Notes under the pieces: generated by a model | Databases searched by the model: none | What the model saw: the letters and a program-made list of their open reading frames with translations, nothing else | Told to the model about the DNA's origin: nothing | In this document: in pieces, positions 8,179 through 16,330 of the stretch | Layout of the letters: the number at the start of each line of letters is the position of its first letter | How positions within the stretch are numbered: the stretch's first letter is position 1 | Assembly (NCBI GenBank): GCA_023260835.1 | Contig: JALQTR010000198.1 | Span: 1-36,893, forward strand | Direction of reading: 5' to 3' | DNA length: 36,893 bases | Source: Paracoccaceae bacterium | GTDB lineage: Bacteria > Pseudomonadota > Alphaproteobacteria > Rhodobacterales > Rhodobacteraceae | Translations under genes and position numbers: made by a program

Positions 8179-8970
8179 TTAGGCGCAGGCTTTGACAGCG
8201 CGGGCGGTCAGCACTTTGCACAGATGCGCGCGATAATCGCCGGTGCCGTGCAGATCGCTGATCATCCCATCGCCGCCCAAGGACAGGCCTGCAATCGCGT
8301 CTGGGCTGAAATTGGCCGACAGGGCTGCCTCGGCCTCGGCCCAGCGGAATACCCCCTCTTCCGACGCGCCGGTGATAGCGACGCGCACACCATCGGCATA
8401 TTTGGCAACGAACACGCCGCACAGGGCAAAGCGTGATGCGGGCTGTTCAAATTTCTGATAATTTGCCGCCTGCGGGACGGGGAAGCGAACCTCGGTGATC
8501 ACCTCGCCCTCATCCAGCGCGGTGGTGAACATCCCCTGGAAATACTCATCCGCGGCGATTTCACGGGTGTTTGTGACAATTGTGGCCCCCGACCCAAGCG
8601 CCGCCGCCGGATAGCAGGCCGCCGGATCGTTATTGGCCAAAGACCCGCCTATGGTGCCGCGATTGCGCACTGCCGGATCCCCAATGCCACCCGCCAAGGC
8701 CGACAGTGCCGGATAGCTGGCGGCGGTTTCCCGTGTAACCGTGGCGTGGGTGGTGGCCCCGCCGATGGCGATCGCCCCATCATCACGGGTGCAGACGCCC
8801 TGCAATTCGGCAATCCCCGTCAGGCTGACCAGAACCGATGGGCTGGCCAGACGTTGCTTTAGGGTTGGGATCAGGGTTTGCCCGCCGCCCAGGGGCTGTG
8901 CCTCATCCGTTTGCAGTGCTGCAACGGCATCAGCCAAGGTGCTGGGGCGTTGAAAATCAAATTCATACAT
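8179..8970 (-). CDS. FAD-binding (medium, CoxM-like) subunit of a xanthine dehydrogenase/CODH family enzyme
   Basis: A 263-residue FAD subunit of a molybdenum hydroxylase, passing electrons from the iron-sulfur subunit to the acceptor. The FAD motifs are PLGGGQTLIPTLKQRL near residue 27 (family pattern AGG.S..P) and RNRGTIGGSLANNDPA near residue 105 (family pattern TIGG). I start at ATG complement 8970 (MYEFDFQRPSTL), behind GGAGAACAACAC; an extension to 9081 would overlap the preceding gene. It is the last gene of the S-L-M operon, 89 bases after coxL, and is followed by the 8142-8172 hairpin. Which substrate the complex oxidises is not determined. Confidence 0.88.
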   Translation of the reverse strand: MYEFDFQRPSTLADAVAALQTDEAQPLGGGQTLIPTLKQRLASPSVLVSLTGIAELQGVCTRDDGAIAIGGATTHATVTRETAASYPALSALAGGIGDPAVRNRGTIGGSLANNDPAACYPAAALGSGATIVTNTREIAADEYFQGMFTTALDEGEVITEVRFPVPQAANYQKFEQPASRFALCGVFVAKYADGVRVAITGASEEGVFRWAEAEAALSANFSPDAIAGLSLGGDGMISDLHGTGDYRAHLCKVLTARAVKACA

Positions 8971-9059
8971 GTGTTGTTCTCCATCAGGGTGGGGCTTGGC
9001 CCCGTATCTTTGGATCAGTTCAGTTTGGCCCGGGCGATGGTTCACCCGGGCCTTGTAAA

Positions 9060-11423
9060 TCAGTCTTGCATAGCGGCCCAAACGCGCGCGGGCGACAGCG
9101 GCATATCGATATGGGCCACTTTTTTGCCGGCCGAATGCATCGCATCGATCACCGCGTTCACAACTGCCGGGGGCGATCCGATGGCGCCCGCTTCGCCGCA
9201 GCCCTTTACCCCCAAGGGGTTATGGGTGCAGGGCGTTTGCGAGGAATGATCGACCTGAAAAAACGGCACATCCGATGCGCGCGGCATCGCATAATCCATA
9301 TAGGATCCGGTCAGCAGCTGGCCGTTTTCATCATAGGCACAGCCTTCCAGCAGGGCCTGACCGATGCCTTGCGCAATCCCGCCATGCACCTGCCCTGTGA
9401 CAACCATCGGGTTGATCACATTGCCAAAATCATCCGCAGCGGCAAAGCGTTCAATGGTCACACGGCCCGTGTCTGGATCCAATTCCACCTCGCAGGCATA
9501 GGCGCCGGCGGGATAGGTGAAGTTAGACGGGTCATAAAATGCCGTCTCTTCAAGCCCCGGCTCGATATCTTCCAGCGGGTAGTTATGCGGCACATAGGCA
9601 GCCAATGTGACATCCCCCCAGGCTACCGATTTATCGGTACCAGCCACGGAAAACTGTCCATCTTTCAATTCGATATCCGCCTCAGACGCCTCTAGCAGGT
9701 GGGCGGCGATTTTCTTTGCCTTACTGATGATCTTTTCGGTCGCCCGTACCATGGCCGATCCGCAAACCGCCAAACTGCGCGACCCATAGGTGCCCATCCC
9801 AAACGGGATTTTCGAGCTGTCCCCATGCACAATATCAATCATGCCTTCATCAATGCCCAGCATATCGGCGACAACCTGCGGGAAGGTGGTTTCATGGCCC
9901 TGCCCGTGGCTGTGCGCGCCCACCATCACCGAAATGGTGCCCGTGGCGTTCACCCGAACCGTGGCCGCATCATACAGCCCAGCACGAGCGCCCAGCTGCC
10001 CAACCAGATTGGATGGGGCAATCCCGCAGGCCTCGATATAGCAATTCACGCCCAGTCCCCGCAGCTTGCCGCGTTTTTCGGATTCGGCACGGCGGGCGGC
10101 AAAGCCGCTCAGATCCGCGATTTTCTCCAGCACATCCATGGTGCCATTATAATCGCCCGTGTCATATTCCACCGCCACAGGTGTGGCATAGGGGAACTGG
10201 GTCACGAAATTTTGACGGCGCAAGGCAATGGGGTCCACACCCAATTCACGCGCGGCTTTGTCAATCACGCGTTCCAGCTGGAATGTGGCCTCGGGCCGGC
10301 CCGCGCCGCGATAGGCATCCACCGGAACAGTGTTGGTAAAGACGGCCTTTACATTCACATAAATCAGCGGCGTTTTATAATTCCCCGCCATCAATGTGCC
10401 ATGCAACCATGTTGGAACCGATGGCGCAAAGGTGGACAGATAAGCCCCCATATTCGCATAGGTTTCTGTGCGCAGCGCTGTGAAATTATGATCCGCATCC
10501 AGCGCCAATTCAATCTTGGTCACATGGTCGCGGCCATGGGCGTCAGACATAAATGCCTCGGACCGGCTGGCAGTCCATTTAACCGGCCGGTTGATGGCGC
10601 GCGCGGCGAAGGTGCAGAAGGCCTCTTCCGCGTAATGGAAGATTTTGGTGCCAAAGCCGCCACCCACATCGGGGGCCACAACGCGCAGTTTATGTTCCGG
10701 AATGCCCAGAACAAACGCACCCATCAGCAAACGGATCACATGGGGGTTTTGCGATGTGGTGTACAGCGTGCTTTCATCGTTCGACCGATTATAATCGCCG
10801 ATGGCAACGCGGGGTTCCATCGGGTTGGCAATCAGGCGGTTATTGACCAATTCCAACGTGGTGACATGGGCGGCGGATTTGATCGCCTCGTCCACGGCGG
10901 CCTTGTTATCCTCGACAAACCCCCAGTCATAGCACAGGTTGGATGACAGATCGTCATGCACTTTGGGTGCGCCGTCCTGCACCGCGGCCTTCATGTCGAT
11001 CACGGCGGGCAATTCGTCGATATCCACCATGATTGCCTCGGCCGCATCGCGGGCTTCGGCCAGGCTGTCGGCGACAACCGCGGCGATGGGATCGCCCACA
11101 TGGCGCACTTTGCCAATCGCCAGAACCGGGTGCGCAGGTTCTTGCATTGGCTGACCATGGCGGTCAGTGACCTGCCAGCCGCAGGGCAGACCGCCGATGC
11201 CTTCGAAATCTTTGCCGGTGAAAATCCGTTCCACCCCTGGCATGGCCTCGGCCGCGCTGGTGTCGATGGATTTGATCACCCCATGCGCCACGTCCGAGCG
11301 CAGGAAATACACGTAGGCCTGACCATGAATGTTAATGTCATCGGTGTATTGGCCGTTTCCGGTCAAAAACCGAACGTCTTCGCGCCGCTTGCTGCTGGCG
11401 CCGATTCCGCTGTCCTTTGGCAT
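9060..11423 (-). CDS. molybdopterin-binding large subunit, form II CODH-like (xanthine dehydrogenase family)
   Basis: A 787-residue catalytic subunit that would carry the molybdenum-cytosine dinucleotide cofactor. The cofactor-binding segments include APDVGGGFGTK (about residues 255-265), and the active-site loop reads AYRGAGR near residue 369, the form II signature; true form I CO dehydrogenase has AYxCSFR. The C-terminal GVKGCGEAGAIG near residue 740 supplies the conserved catalytic glutamate. It starts at ATG 11423 behind GGAGGG, 21 bases after coxS. Form II enzymes include weak CO oxidisers and hydroxylases of aldehydes or heterocycles, so calling this a CO dehydrogenase would go beyond the evidence. 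Confidence 0.9.
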   Translation of the reverse strand: MPKDSGIGASSKRREDVRFLTGNGQYTDDINIHGQAYVYFLRSDVAHGVIKSIDTSAAEAMPGVERIFTGKDFEGIGGLPCGWQVTDRHGQPMQEPAHPVLAIGKVRHVGDPIAAVVADSLAEARDAAEAIMVDIDELPAVIDMKAAVQDGAPKVHDDLSSNLCYDWGFVEDNKAAVDEAIKSAAHVTTLELVNNRLIANPMEPRVAIGDYNRSNDESTLYTTSQNPHVIRLLMGAFVLGIPEHKLRVVAPDVGGGFGTKIFHYAEEAFCTFAARAINRPVKWTASRSEAFMSDAHGRDHVTKIELALDADHNFTALRTETYANMGAYLSTFAPSVPTWLHGTLMAGNYKTPLIYVNVKAVFTNTVPVDAYRGAGRPEATFQLERVIDKAARELGVDPIALRRQNFVTQFPYATPVAVEYDTGDYNGTMDVLEKIADLSGFAARRAESEKRGKLRGLGVNCYIEACGIAPSNLVGQLGARAGLYDAATVRVNATGTISVMVGAHSHGQGHETTFPQVVADMLGIDEGMIDIVHGDSSKIPFGMGTYGSRSLAVCGSAMVRATEKIISKAKKIAAHLLEASEADIELKDGQFSVAGTDKSVAWGDVTLAAYVPHNYPLEDIEPGLEETAFYDPSNFTYPAGAYACEVELDPDTGRVTIERFAAADDFGNVINPMVVTGQVHGGIAQGIGQALLEGCAYDENGQLLTGSYMDYAMPRASDVPFFQVDHSSQTPCTHNPLGVKGCGEAGAIGSPPAVVNAVIDAMHSAGKKVAHIDMPLSPARVWAAMQD

Positions 11424-11444
11424 GTTATCCCTCCCGTTTATATC

Positions 11445-11930
11445 TTATTCTGCGGCGATGTTGGACACATCCTGCCCGGATGCGGCCATGATCGCCTTGA
11501 TAATATTGTGATAACCGGTGCAGCGGCAGATATTGCCTTCCAGATGGTGGCGCACTTCGGCTTCGGTCGGTTTGGGGTTTTCTTTCAGCAGCGCAGCCGC
11601 GGCCATCACCATGCCAGGGGTGCAGAACCCGCATTGCAGGCCGTGATGGTCCTGAAATGCCTGCTGAATGGCATTCAACGTGCCGTCAGGCGCGGCCTGA
11701 CCTTCGATAGTGTCAATCACGGCACCATCGGCTTCCATCGCCAGCATGGTGCAGGATTTCACCGCCGCACCGTTTACATGAACAGTGCAGGCGCCACATT
11801 GTGACGTGTCGCAGCCAATATGCGTGCCTGTCAGGTTCAGCCCCTCGCGCAGGGCTTCGGACAGCAGCGTTCGCCCTTCGACGTTCACACTGCGGCTTTT
11901 GCCATTGATGGTCATCGTGATTTTAGCCAT
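11445..11930 (-). CDS. 2Fe-2S small subunit (CoxS-like) of the molybdenum hydroxylase
   Basis: A 161-residue electron-transfer subunit with two [2Fe-2S] clusters. Plant-type cluster cysteines are C40, C45, C48 and C60 (CDTSQCGAC...C); the second, helical cluster uses C100, C103, C135 and C137 (CGFC...CRC). All eight ligands are present. ATG 11930 is preceded by GGAGGG. It is the first gene of the three-gene operon, so the order is S, L, M as in form II clusters. 83 bases separate it from the upstream amidotransferase-like gene on the same strand; that gap shows no clear promoter. Confidence 0.92.
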   Translation of the reverse strand: MAKITMTINGKSRSVNVEGRTLLSEALREGLNLTGTHIGCDTSQCGACTVHVNGAAVKSCTMLAMEADGAVIDTIEGQAAPDGTLNAIQQAFQDHHGLQCGFCTPGMVMAAAALLKENPKPTEAEVRHHLEGNICRCTGYHNIIKAIMAASGQDVSNIAAE

Positions 11931-12013
11931 GCATCCCTCCCATGATGTCTTTGCGTCAAGTTAAGCACGCAAAGCGACATCTGAGAAGGGGGAAAATGGC
12001 ATTAGCTGCGCAG

Positions 12014-12772
12014 TTATTTTCCCCGCGTCGCCGCAAAATCCCGCACCGCCTGCCCAAAGGCCGTAAACAAAGGACGTGATGTTGGGTCTTCGGCGGCTTT
12101 ATATTCGGGGTGCCATTGCACCGACAGGGTAAATCCCGGGGCATCTTTGACATAGAGCGCCTCGGGCGTGCCATCAGGGGCCAGCCCGTCGATCACAATA
12201 TCACGCCCAGCCACCTTGATCCCCTGCCCGTGCAGCGTGTTGGTCATGACCTCGGTCGCACCCAGAAGCTGATGAAATGGCCCGCCTTCATTGAAGGTCA
12301 CCATATGGCGAAGGGCGAATTTTTCTTCGATCGTGCCATCGGGGGGCATGCGGTGATTCATGCGCCCCGGCAGATCGCGAATTTCAGGGTATAAAGACCC
12401 GCCCATGGCCACATTCACCTCTTGAAAGCCGCGACAGACGCCGAAAAACGGCTGGCCGCGTTCGACGCAGGCACGGATCAGCGGCAAAGTGATCGCATCG
12501 CGCGCCCGATCAAAGGCGCCATGCGCCTCGGTCGGGGATTCGCCATATTCTTCGGGATGCACATTGGGGCGCCCCCCTGTCAGCAAAAACCCATCATAAA
12601 CCTGAAGCAGCTCTGCCACGCTGACAAATTTTGGATCGGCGGGGATCAGGCAAGGAATGCAATCGGCAACACAGGCCACCGCTTCGGAATTCATCGCGCC
12701 GCCGGCGTGCACCTGATAGCTGCCGTCGATCAGGTGATGATTGCCGATAATGCCGACCAAAGGACGGGTCAT
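12014..12772 (-). CDS. class I glutamine amidotransferase-like gamma-glutamyl hydrolase (peptidase C26, PuuD-like)
   Basis: A 252-residue cytoplasmic hydrolase. The nucleophile elbow FGVCRGFQE gives catalytic C113, and QWHPEYK gives H221 and E223, completing the triad. The overall pattern (NVHPEEYGE..., RGFQEVNVAMGGSLYPEI, HPEY) is that of PuuD, which cleaves gamma-glutamyl-GABA in putrescine catabolism; related enzymes act on other gamma-glutamyl amides. No other putrescine-pathway gene is beside it, so the physiological substrate remains open. ATG 12772 follows AGGAGG. It lies between tgt and the molybdenum hydroxylase operon, all on the minus strand. Confidence 0.85.
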   Translation of the reverse strand: MTRPLVGIIGNHHLIDGSYQVHAGGAMNSEAVACVADCIPCLIPADPKFVSVAELLQVYDGFLLTGGRPNVHPEEYGESPTEAHGAFDRARDAITLPLIRACVERGQPFFGVCRGFQEVNVAMGGSLYPEIRDLPGRMNHRMPPDGTIEEKFALRHMVTFNEGGPFHQLLGATEVMTNTLHGQGIKVAGRDIVIDGLAPDGTPEALYVKDAPGFTLSVQWHPEYKAAEDPTSRPLFTAFGQAVRDFAATRGK

Positions 12773-12856
12773 GCGGGGCCTCCTGCCAATAAAGGTTCAA
12801 ACCCGAATATGCCAGCGGCGCGCGCCAAGTGCAATCGGGTCTGGCGCAAATCCCCC

Positions 12857-14008
12857 CTAAAGCGGATCAATATCCCCTTGCGCGCGATTGGCGTGGAAAT
12901 CCGCCTCGAACGCAGCAAAGGCATCCACCTCGATCGCGGCACGCATATCGGCCATTAAATCCTGAAAATATTGCAGATTGTGCCATGTCAGCAGCATACC
13001 GGAAATCATTTCCCCCGCACGAAACACATGCGACAGGTAGGCCCGCGAATAATTGCGGCACGCGGGGCAGCTGCACTGTTCATCCAAGGGGCGCGGATCA
13101 TCAATATGCCGCGCGTTTTTAATGTTCACCACGCCGTGGCGGGTAAAGGCCTGCCCCGTCCGGCCCGACCGCGATGGCAGCACGCAATCCATCATATCCA
13201 CACCGCGTTTCACCGCGCCGACAATATCATCGGGTTTACCCACCCCCATTAAATAGCGCGGTTTATCCGTGGGCAACATATCTGGCGCATAATCCAGCAC
13301 GCTGAACATGGTGTCCTGCCCCTCGCCCACAGCCAAACCGCCGATGGCATAGCCCTCAAACCCAATCTCTTGTAGGGCTTTGGCGCTTTGCTCACGCTGA
13401 TCGGGGAACACACTGCCCTGCTGAATACCAAACAGGGCATAACCGGGGCGGTCCCCAAAAGCATCGCGCGACCGCCGCGCCCACCGCATTGACAGCTGCA
13501 TGGATTGAAGCGCCTGTTTTTCAGCGGCCGGAAAGGGCGTGCATTCATCAAAGGCCATCACGATATCCGACCCCAGCAGGCGTTGAATTTCCATGCTGCG
13601 TTCGGGTGTTAACATATGGCGCGCCCCGTCGATGTGGGATTTGAAACGCACCCCCTCTTCGGTCATTTTTCGCAGGCCGGCCAGGCTCATGACCTGAAAC
13701 CCGCCCGAATCGGTCAGGATCGGCTTTGACCAGTTCATGAACTTATGCAGCCCGCCCAAACGGTCGATCCGTTCGGCGGTGGGGCGCAGCATCAAATGAT
13801 AGGTGTTGCCCAGCAAAATATCCGCCCCGGTCAACGCCACCGATTCTGGCATCATCGCCTTGACTGTGGCGGCAGTTCCCACCGGCATAAAGGCCGGTGT
13901 GCGAATATCCCCCTTTGGGGTGGAAATCGTGCCGCGGCGCGCCTTGCCGCTGGTGCTGTGCAATGTGAAGCTGAATTTCTGCGTCATGGGGCTGTCCAAT
14001 CCTGTCAT
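12857..14008 (-). CDS. tgt: queuine tRNA-ribosyltransferase
   Basis: A 383-residue tRNA-guanine transglycosylase, which exchanges G34 of GUN-anticodon tRNAs for the preQ1 base during queuosine synthesis. Diagnostic stretches are [28 protein letters not shown] (active-site aspartate), [20 protein letters not shown] (the nucleophilic aspartate) and the zinc site CSCPAC with a later histidine. I start at ATG 14008 because AGAGGGG precedes it; an internal ATG at 13987 has a weaker site, and a longer frame reaching 14404 would overlap the divergent SufT-like gene. The 120-base gap to that gene must hold both promoters. Confidence 0.93.
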   Translation of the reverse strand: MTGLDSPMTQKFSFTLHSTSGKARRGTISTPKGDIRTPAFMPVGTAATVKAMMPESVALTGADILLGNTYHLMLRPTAERIDRLGGLHKFMNWSKPILTDSGGFQVMSLAGLRKMTEEGVRFKSHIDGARHMLTPERSMEIQRLLGSDIVMAFDECTPFPAAEKQALQSMQLSMRWARRSRDAFGDRPGYALFGIQQGSVFPDQREQSAKALQEIGFEGYAIGGLAVGEGQDTMFSVLDYAPDMLPTDKPRYLMGVGKPDDIVGAVKRGVDMMDCVLPSRSGRTGQAFTRHGVVNIKNARHIDDPRPLDEQCSCPACRNYSRAYLSHVFRAGEMISGMLLTWHNLQYFQDLMADMRAAIEVDAFAAFEADFHANRAQGDIDPL

Positions 14009-14128
14009 CCGACCCCTCTTGCCGCAAATCAGTGCAAATGCCAAGCACAGCCTTTGTCGCGCGGGGGGCTGGACCTGTGCGCGGCTTATCCCTATATATT
14101 TTGTCAGGAAATAACCAAAGGGACAGAC

Positions 14129-14491
14129 ATGACCCAAGCCAGTGACCAAATGGAAGGCATTCCGCTGATTCCGCCATCCAGCACCGACCATCCGCTTTAT
14201 GATGATATTGTCGAGGCTTGTCGCACCGTTTACGACCCTGAAATCCCGGTCAATATCTTTGATCTGGGGCTGATCTACACGATCTTCATATCCGATGAAG
14301 GCAAGGTCACCATCACCATGAGCCTGACCGCCCCCGGATGCCCCGTCGCGGGTGAAATGCCCGGCTGGGTGGCCCAAGCGGTCGAGCCCATTCCCGGGGT
14401 CCAAGAAGTGGATGTGCAGCTGACATGGGATCCCCCCTGGGGCATGGAAATGATGAGCGACGAAGCCCGGTTAGAGCTGGGATTTATGTAA
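14129..14491 (+). CDS. sufT: SufT-like MIP18/DUF59 iron-sulfur assembly protein
   Basis: A 120-residue protein of the MIP18 (DUF59) family, implicated in Fe-S cluster maturation. The domain core [17 protein letters not shown] (from about residue 34) and [16 protein letters not shown], with its conserved cysteine, are typical; the C-terminal [20 protein letters not shown] is the SufT/PaaD ending. AAAGGGA precedes ATG 14129. An A-type carrier gene follows 9 bases later, supporting a joint role in cluster delivery. The rest of the suf operon is not in the window. Confidence 0.85.
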   Translation: MTQASDQMEGIPLIPPSSTDHPLYDDIVEACRTVYDPEIPVNIFDLGLIYTIFISDEGKVTITMSLTAPGCPVAGEMPGWVAQAVEPIPGVQEVDVQLTWDPPWGMEMMSDEARLELGFM

Positions 14492-14500
14492 GAGGGTGCC

Positions 14501-14884
14501 ATGGCACAAAAACAAGCCGTCACAATCACCGATAAAGCCGCCGCGCATATCCGCAAACTGATGGCCAATGGCGGGCATATGGGCCTGCGCATTGGCATCA
14601 AAAAGGGTGGCTGCGCGGGAATGGAATATACCATGGAAACGGTGGATGTCGCCGATCCAATGGATGAACGCGTCGATCAGGATGGGGCCTGCGTATTGAT
14701 CGCCCCCATGGCACAGATGTTTTTATTCGGCACCGAGATTGATTATGAAACATCCCTGTTGGAAAGCGGGTTTAAGTTCCGCAATCCCAATGTGACCGAC
14801 GCCTGCGGCTGTGGCGAGTCGATCAAATTTAAAGACATCGAAACGCTGAAGGCTGAACGCGAGGGCGCCGAAGGCTTGCAATAA
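14501..14884 (+). CDS. sufA: HesB/IscA-family A-type iron-sulfur carrier
   Basis: A 127-residue A-type carrier that receives an Fe-S cluster from a scaffold and passes it to apoproteins. The three cluster cysteines are all present: C38 in GGCAGMEY and C102, C104 in ACGCGES. The length exceeds E. coli IscA by about 20 residues because of a charged tail (KFKDIETLKAEREGAEGLQ). GAGGG precedes ATG 14501. The 9-base spacing after the SufT-like gene indicates one operon. The symbol sufA is given by context; iscA or erpA cannot be excluded. Confidence 0.82.
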   Translation: MAQKQAVTITDKAAAHIRKLMANGGHMGLRIGIKKGGCAGMEYTMETVDVADPMDERVDQDGACVLIAPMAQMFLFGTEIDYETSLLESGFKFRNPNVTDACGCGESIKFKDIETLKAEREGAEGLQ

Positions 14885-14935
14885 AGCCGCATTTGCGGCA
14901 TCCCCGCTGAAATGATGTAAACATAGGGGGCAGCC

Positions 14936-15679
14936 ATGGCCAAAAAGATCGCCGCAGGCAATTGGAAAATGAACGGTCTGATGGGCGATTTGCCCCAGAT
15001 TGACGCCATTGCCGCCGCTGTTCCCACGGGCATTACCGCCCTGATCTGCCCCCCTGCCCTGCTGGTTGCCCCCGCGGCGGCCCGCACAGCAGGCACAGCG
15101 CTGCGCATTGGCGGGCAAACCTGCCACAGCGCGGCCAAAGGCGCGCATACGGGCGAGATCAGCGCAAATATGCTGCGCGATGCCGGCGCAGATGCGGTGA
15201 TCCTGGGCCATTCGGAACGCCGTCAGGACCAAGGCGAGACAGATGCGGATATAGCCGCGAAAATATCTGCGGCACAATCCGCAGGATTACAGGCGATTTT
15301 CTGTGTGGGCGAAAGCGAAGCCACACGCGATGCCGGACACGCATTGGCCCATGTCGCAGATCAAATCACCGCAGCCCTGAACGCAAATTGCGATGCGCAG
15401 CAGCTGATGGTTGCCTATGAACCCATCTGGGCGATCGGCACCGGAAAAACCGCCACACCCGTCCAGATCAGCGAAATGCATGCCCATATCCGCGCCACGC
15501 TAGCGGGTATTTTTGGCGATACGGCGCAGGATATCCCGCTGTTGTACGGTGGGTCCGTGAATGCCACCAACGCGGCAGAGATTTTCGCCTGCCCCAATGT
15601 TGATGGCGCATTGGTCGGTGGGGCCAGCCTGACAGCAGACAATTTTATCCCAATCATGCAGGCGCTTGCCGCTGCCTGA
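14936..15679 (+). CDS. tpiA: triose-phosphate isomerase
   Basis: A 247-residue glycolytic/gluconeogenic isomerase interconverting dihydroxyacetone phosphate and glyceraldehyde 3-phosphate. Catalytic residues are K11 (GNWKMN), H92 (GHSERR) and E162 (YEPIWAIGTG), with the flexible loop GTGKTATP and phosphate-binding YGGSVN near the end. Full length for the family. The gene lies 51 bases downstream of the Fe-S carrier and may be cotranscribed. It converges with phaP across the terminator at 15681-15712. Confidence 0.95.
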   Translation: MAKKIAAGNWKMNGLMGDLPQIDAIAAAVPTGITALICPPALLVAPAAARTAGTALRIGGQTCHSAAKGAHTGEISANMLRDAGADAVILGHSERRQDQGETDADIAAKISAAQSAGLQAIFCVGESEATRDAGHALAHVADQITAALNANCDAQQLMVAYEPIWAIGTGKTATPVQISEMHAHIRATLAGIFGDTAQDIPLLYGGSVNATNAAEIFACPNVDGALVGGASLTADNFIPIMQALAAA

Positions 15680-15680
15680 A

Positions 15681-15712
15681 AATAAAAAAGGGCCGGCCCG
15701 AAGGCCAGCCCC
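15681..15712 (-). terminator. intrinsic terminator of phaP
   Basis: Read on the minus strand: GGGCTGGCC, loop TTCG, GGCCGGCCC, then TTTTTTATTTT. The fifth pair is a G.U wobble in minus-strand RNA but an A/C mismatch on the plus strand, so the minus direction is the functional one. The loop is the stable UUCG tetraloop. It starts 2 bases after the tpiA stop. Confidence 0.9.
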
Positions 15713-15760
15713 AAATAACACCACAAAATTGGGAGGAGAGGTGGTGTATGTCTGCGCCGA

Positions 15761-16210
15761 TTACTTTGCAGTTGCGGCTTTTTTCGCAGCAGCAGTCATA
15801 TCGGTGGTGGCTTTTTTCACCGCAGCGCTTGCTTCTTCGGTCATGGATTTGCCGGCCGACATCATCAGCTCAACAGTGTCCATCTGGGCTTTTTTCACGA
15901 TTTCAGCGAAAACAGACAGGTTTTCTGCGGTCACTTCGGCTTGGGCCGATGCGAAATCGGTGACGGCCTTGGCGTAATCGGCAGGCTCGGCTTTGGCTTT
16001 GCTCATTTCCGCCAGTTTGGTCAGAGTGTCTTTGGTCCACTTGCTGGAAACTTCGGCAGATTTTTCAGCCGCGTTCAGGGCAACTGCGGTCAGTTTTTCA
16101 TTCAGATTTGTGGTGCTTGCATAAGCATCTTCAAACGCTTTGGTGTCGATTGGGAATGCACCCATCATGTCTTTCATCAGGGCGGTCATATCTTGTGCTT
16201 GCTTGGCCAT
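15761..16210 (-). CDS. phaP: phasin, PHA granule surface protein
   Basis: A 149-residue alanine- and lysine-rich helical protein of the phasin family, which coats polyhydroxyalkanoate granules. The opening MAKQAQDMTALMKDMMGAFPID, the central helices (NAAEKSAEVSSKWTKDTLTKLAEM) and the ending in AAVKKATTDMTAAAKKAATAK are typical of Rhodobacteraceae phasins. I chose ATG 16210 with AAAGGA eight bases upstream; ATG 16219 is a possible alternative. It is transcribed from its own promoter in the 110-base gap behind phaC, with two PhaR-type palindromes. phaR, commonly the next gene in related genomes, is absent here. Confidence 0.88.
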   Translation of the reverse strand: MAKQAQDMTALMKDMMGAFPIDTKAFEDAYASTTNLNEKLTAVALNAAEKSAEVSSKWTKDTLTKLAEMSKAKAEPADYAKAVTDFASAQAEVTAENLSVFAEIVKKAQMDTVELMMSAGKSMTEEASAAVKKATTDMTAAAKKAATAK

Positions 16211-16237
16211 GGTGTTCATCCTTTGCCTTCGCCTATG

Positions 16238-16256
16238 CGCCAAGACCTCCTTGGCG
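16238..16256 (-). promoter_or_regulatory. 5' UTR stem-loop of phaP presenting an AGGAGGT sequence
   Basis: On the minus strand CGCCAAG, GAGGT, CTTGGCG forms a 7-base stem with a 5-base loop. It displays a consensus anti-16S AGGAGGT about 30 bases before the start codon, too far to be the direct initiation site. A standby ribosome site or RNA-level control is possible. Confidence 0.45.
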
Positions 16257-16274
16257 ATTTCTGCGTCTGCAAAG

Positions 16275-16303
16275 AATATGCACGCTGCGATGCAGCATTT
16301 CAA
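16275..16303 (-). promoter_or_regulatory. phaP promoter (-35/-10)
   Basis: TTGAAA (16298-16303) and CATATT (16275-16280) on the minus strand are separated by exactly 17 bases. The palindrome CTGC-N3-GCAG lies within the spacer, which would let a bound repressor exclude RNA polymerase. Confidence 0.6.
16285..16295. promoter_or_regulatory. PhaR-type operator A upstream of phaP
   Basis: CTGCGATGCAG, extended to GCTGC-N3-GCAGC. CTGC-N3-GCAG is the known recognition pattern of PhaR in Rhodobacter and Paracoccus relatives. It lies 75 bases upstream of the phaP start. Confidence 0.7.
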
Positions 16304-16312
16304 GTCTTTTTT

Positions 16313-16323
16313 CTGCACTGCAG
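16313..16323. promoter_or_regulatory. PhaR-type operator B upstream of phaP
   Basis: CTGCACTGCAG, the second CTGC-N3-GCAG site; its centre is 28 bases from that of operator A, and it is just upstream of the -35 element. The duplicated arrangement matches the two-site phaP control regions described in related bacteria. Confidence 0.7.
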
Positions 16324-16330
16324 CAAAAAA

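Noticed and set aside
9699-10946. Long plus-strand open frame (415 codons) antisense to the molybdopterin large subunit
   Set aside because: It lies fully inside a well-supported gene on the other strand, has a histidine/glycine-rich composition typical of antisense frames in G+C-rich DNA, and has no ribosome-binding site.
9060-11423. Annotation of the large subunit as genuine carbon monoxide dehydrogenase (coxL)
   Set aside because: The active-site loop is AYRGAGR (form II), not the AYxCSFR loop of established CO dehydrogenases.
14009-14404. Upstream extension of the tgt reading frame
   Set aside because: The extension overlaps the divergent SufT-like gene, while ATG 14008 has a strong ribosome-binding site and gives the normal Tgt length.
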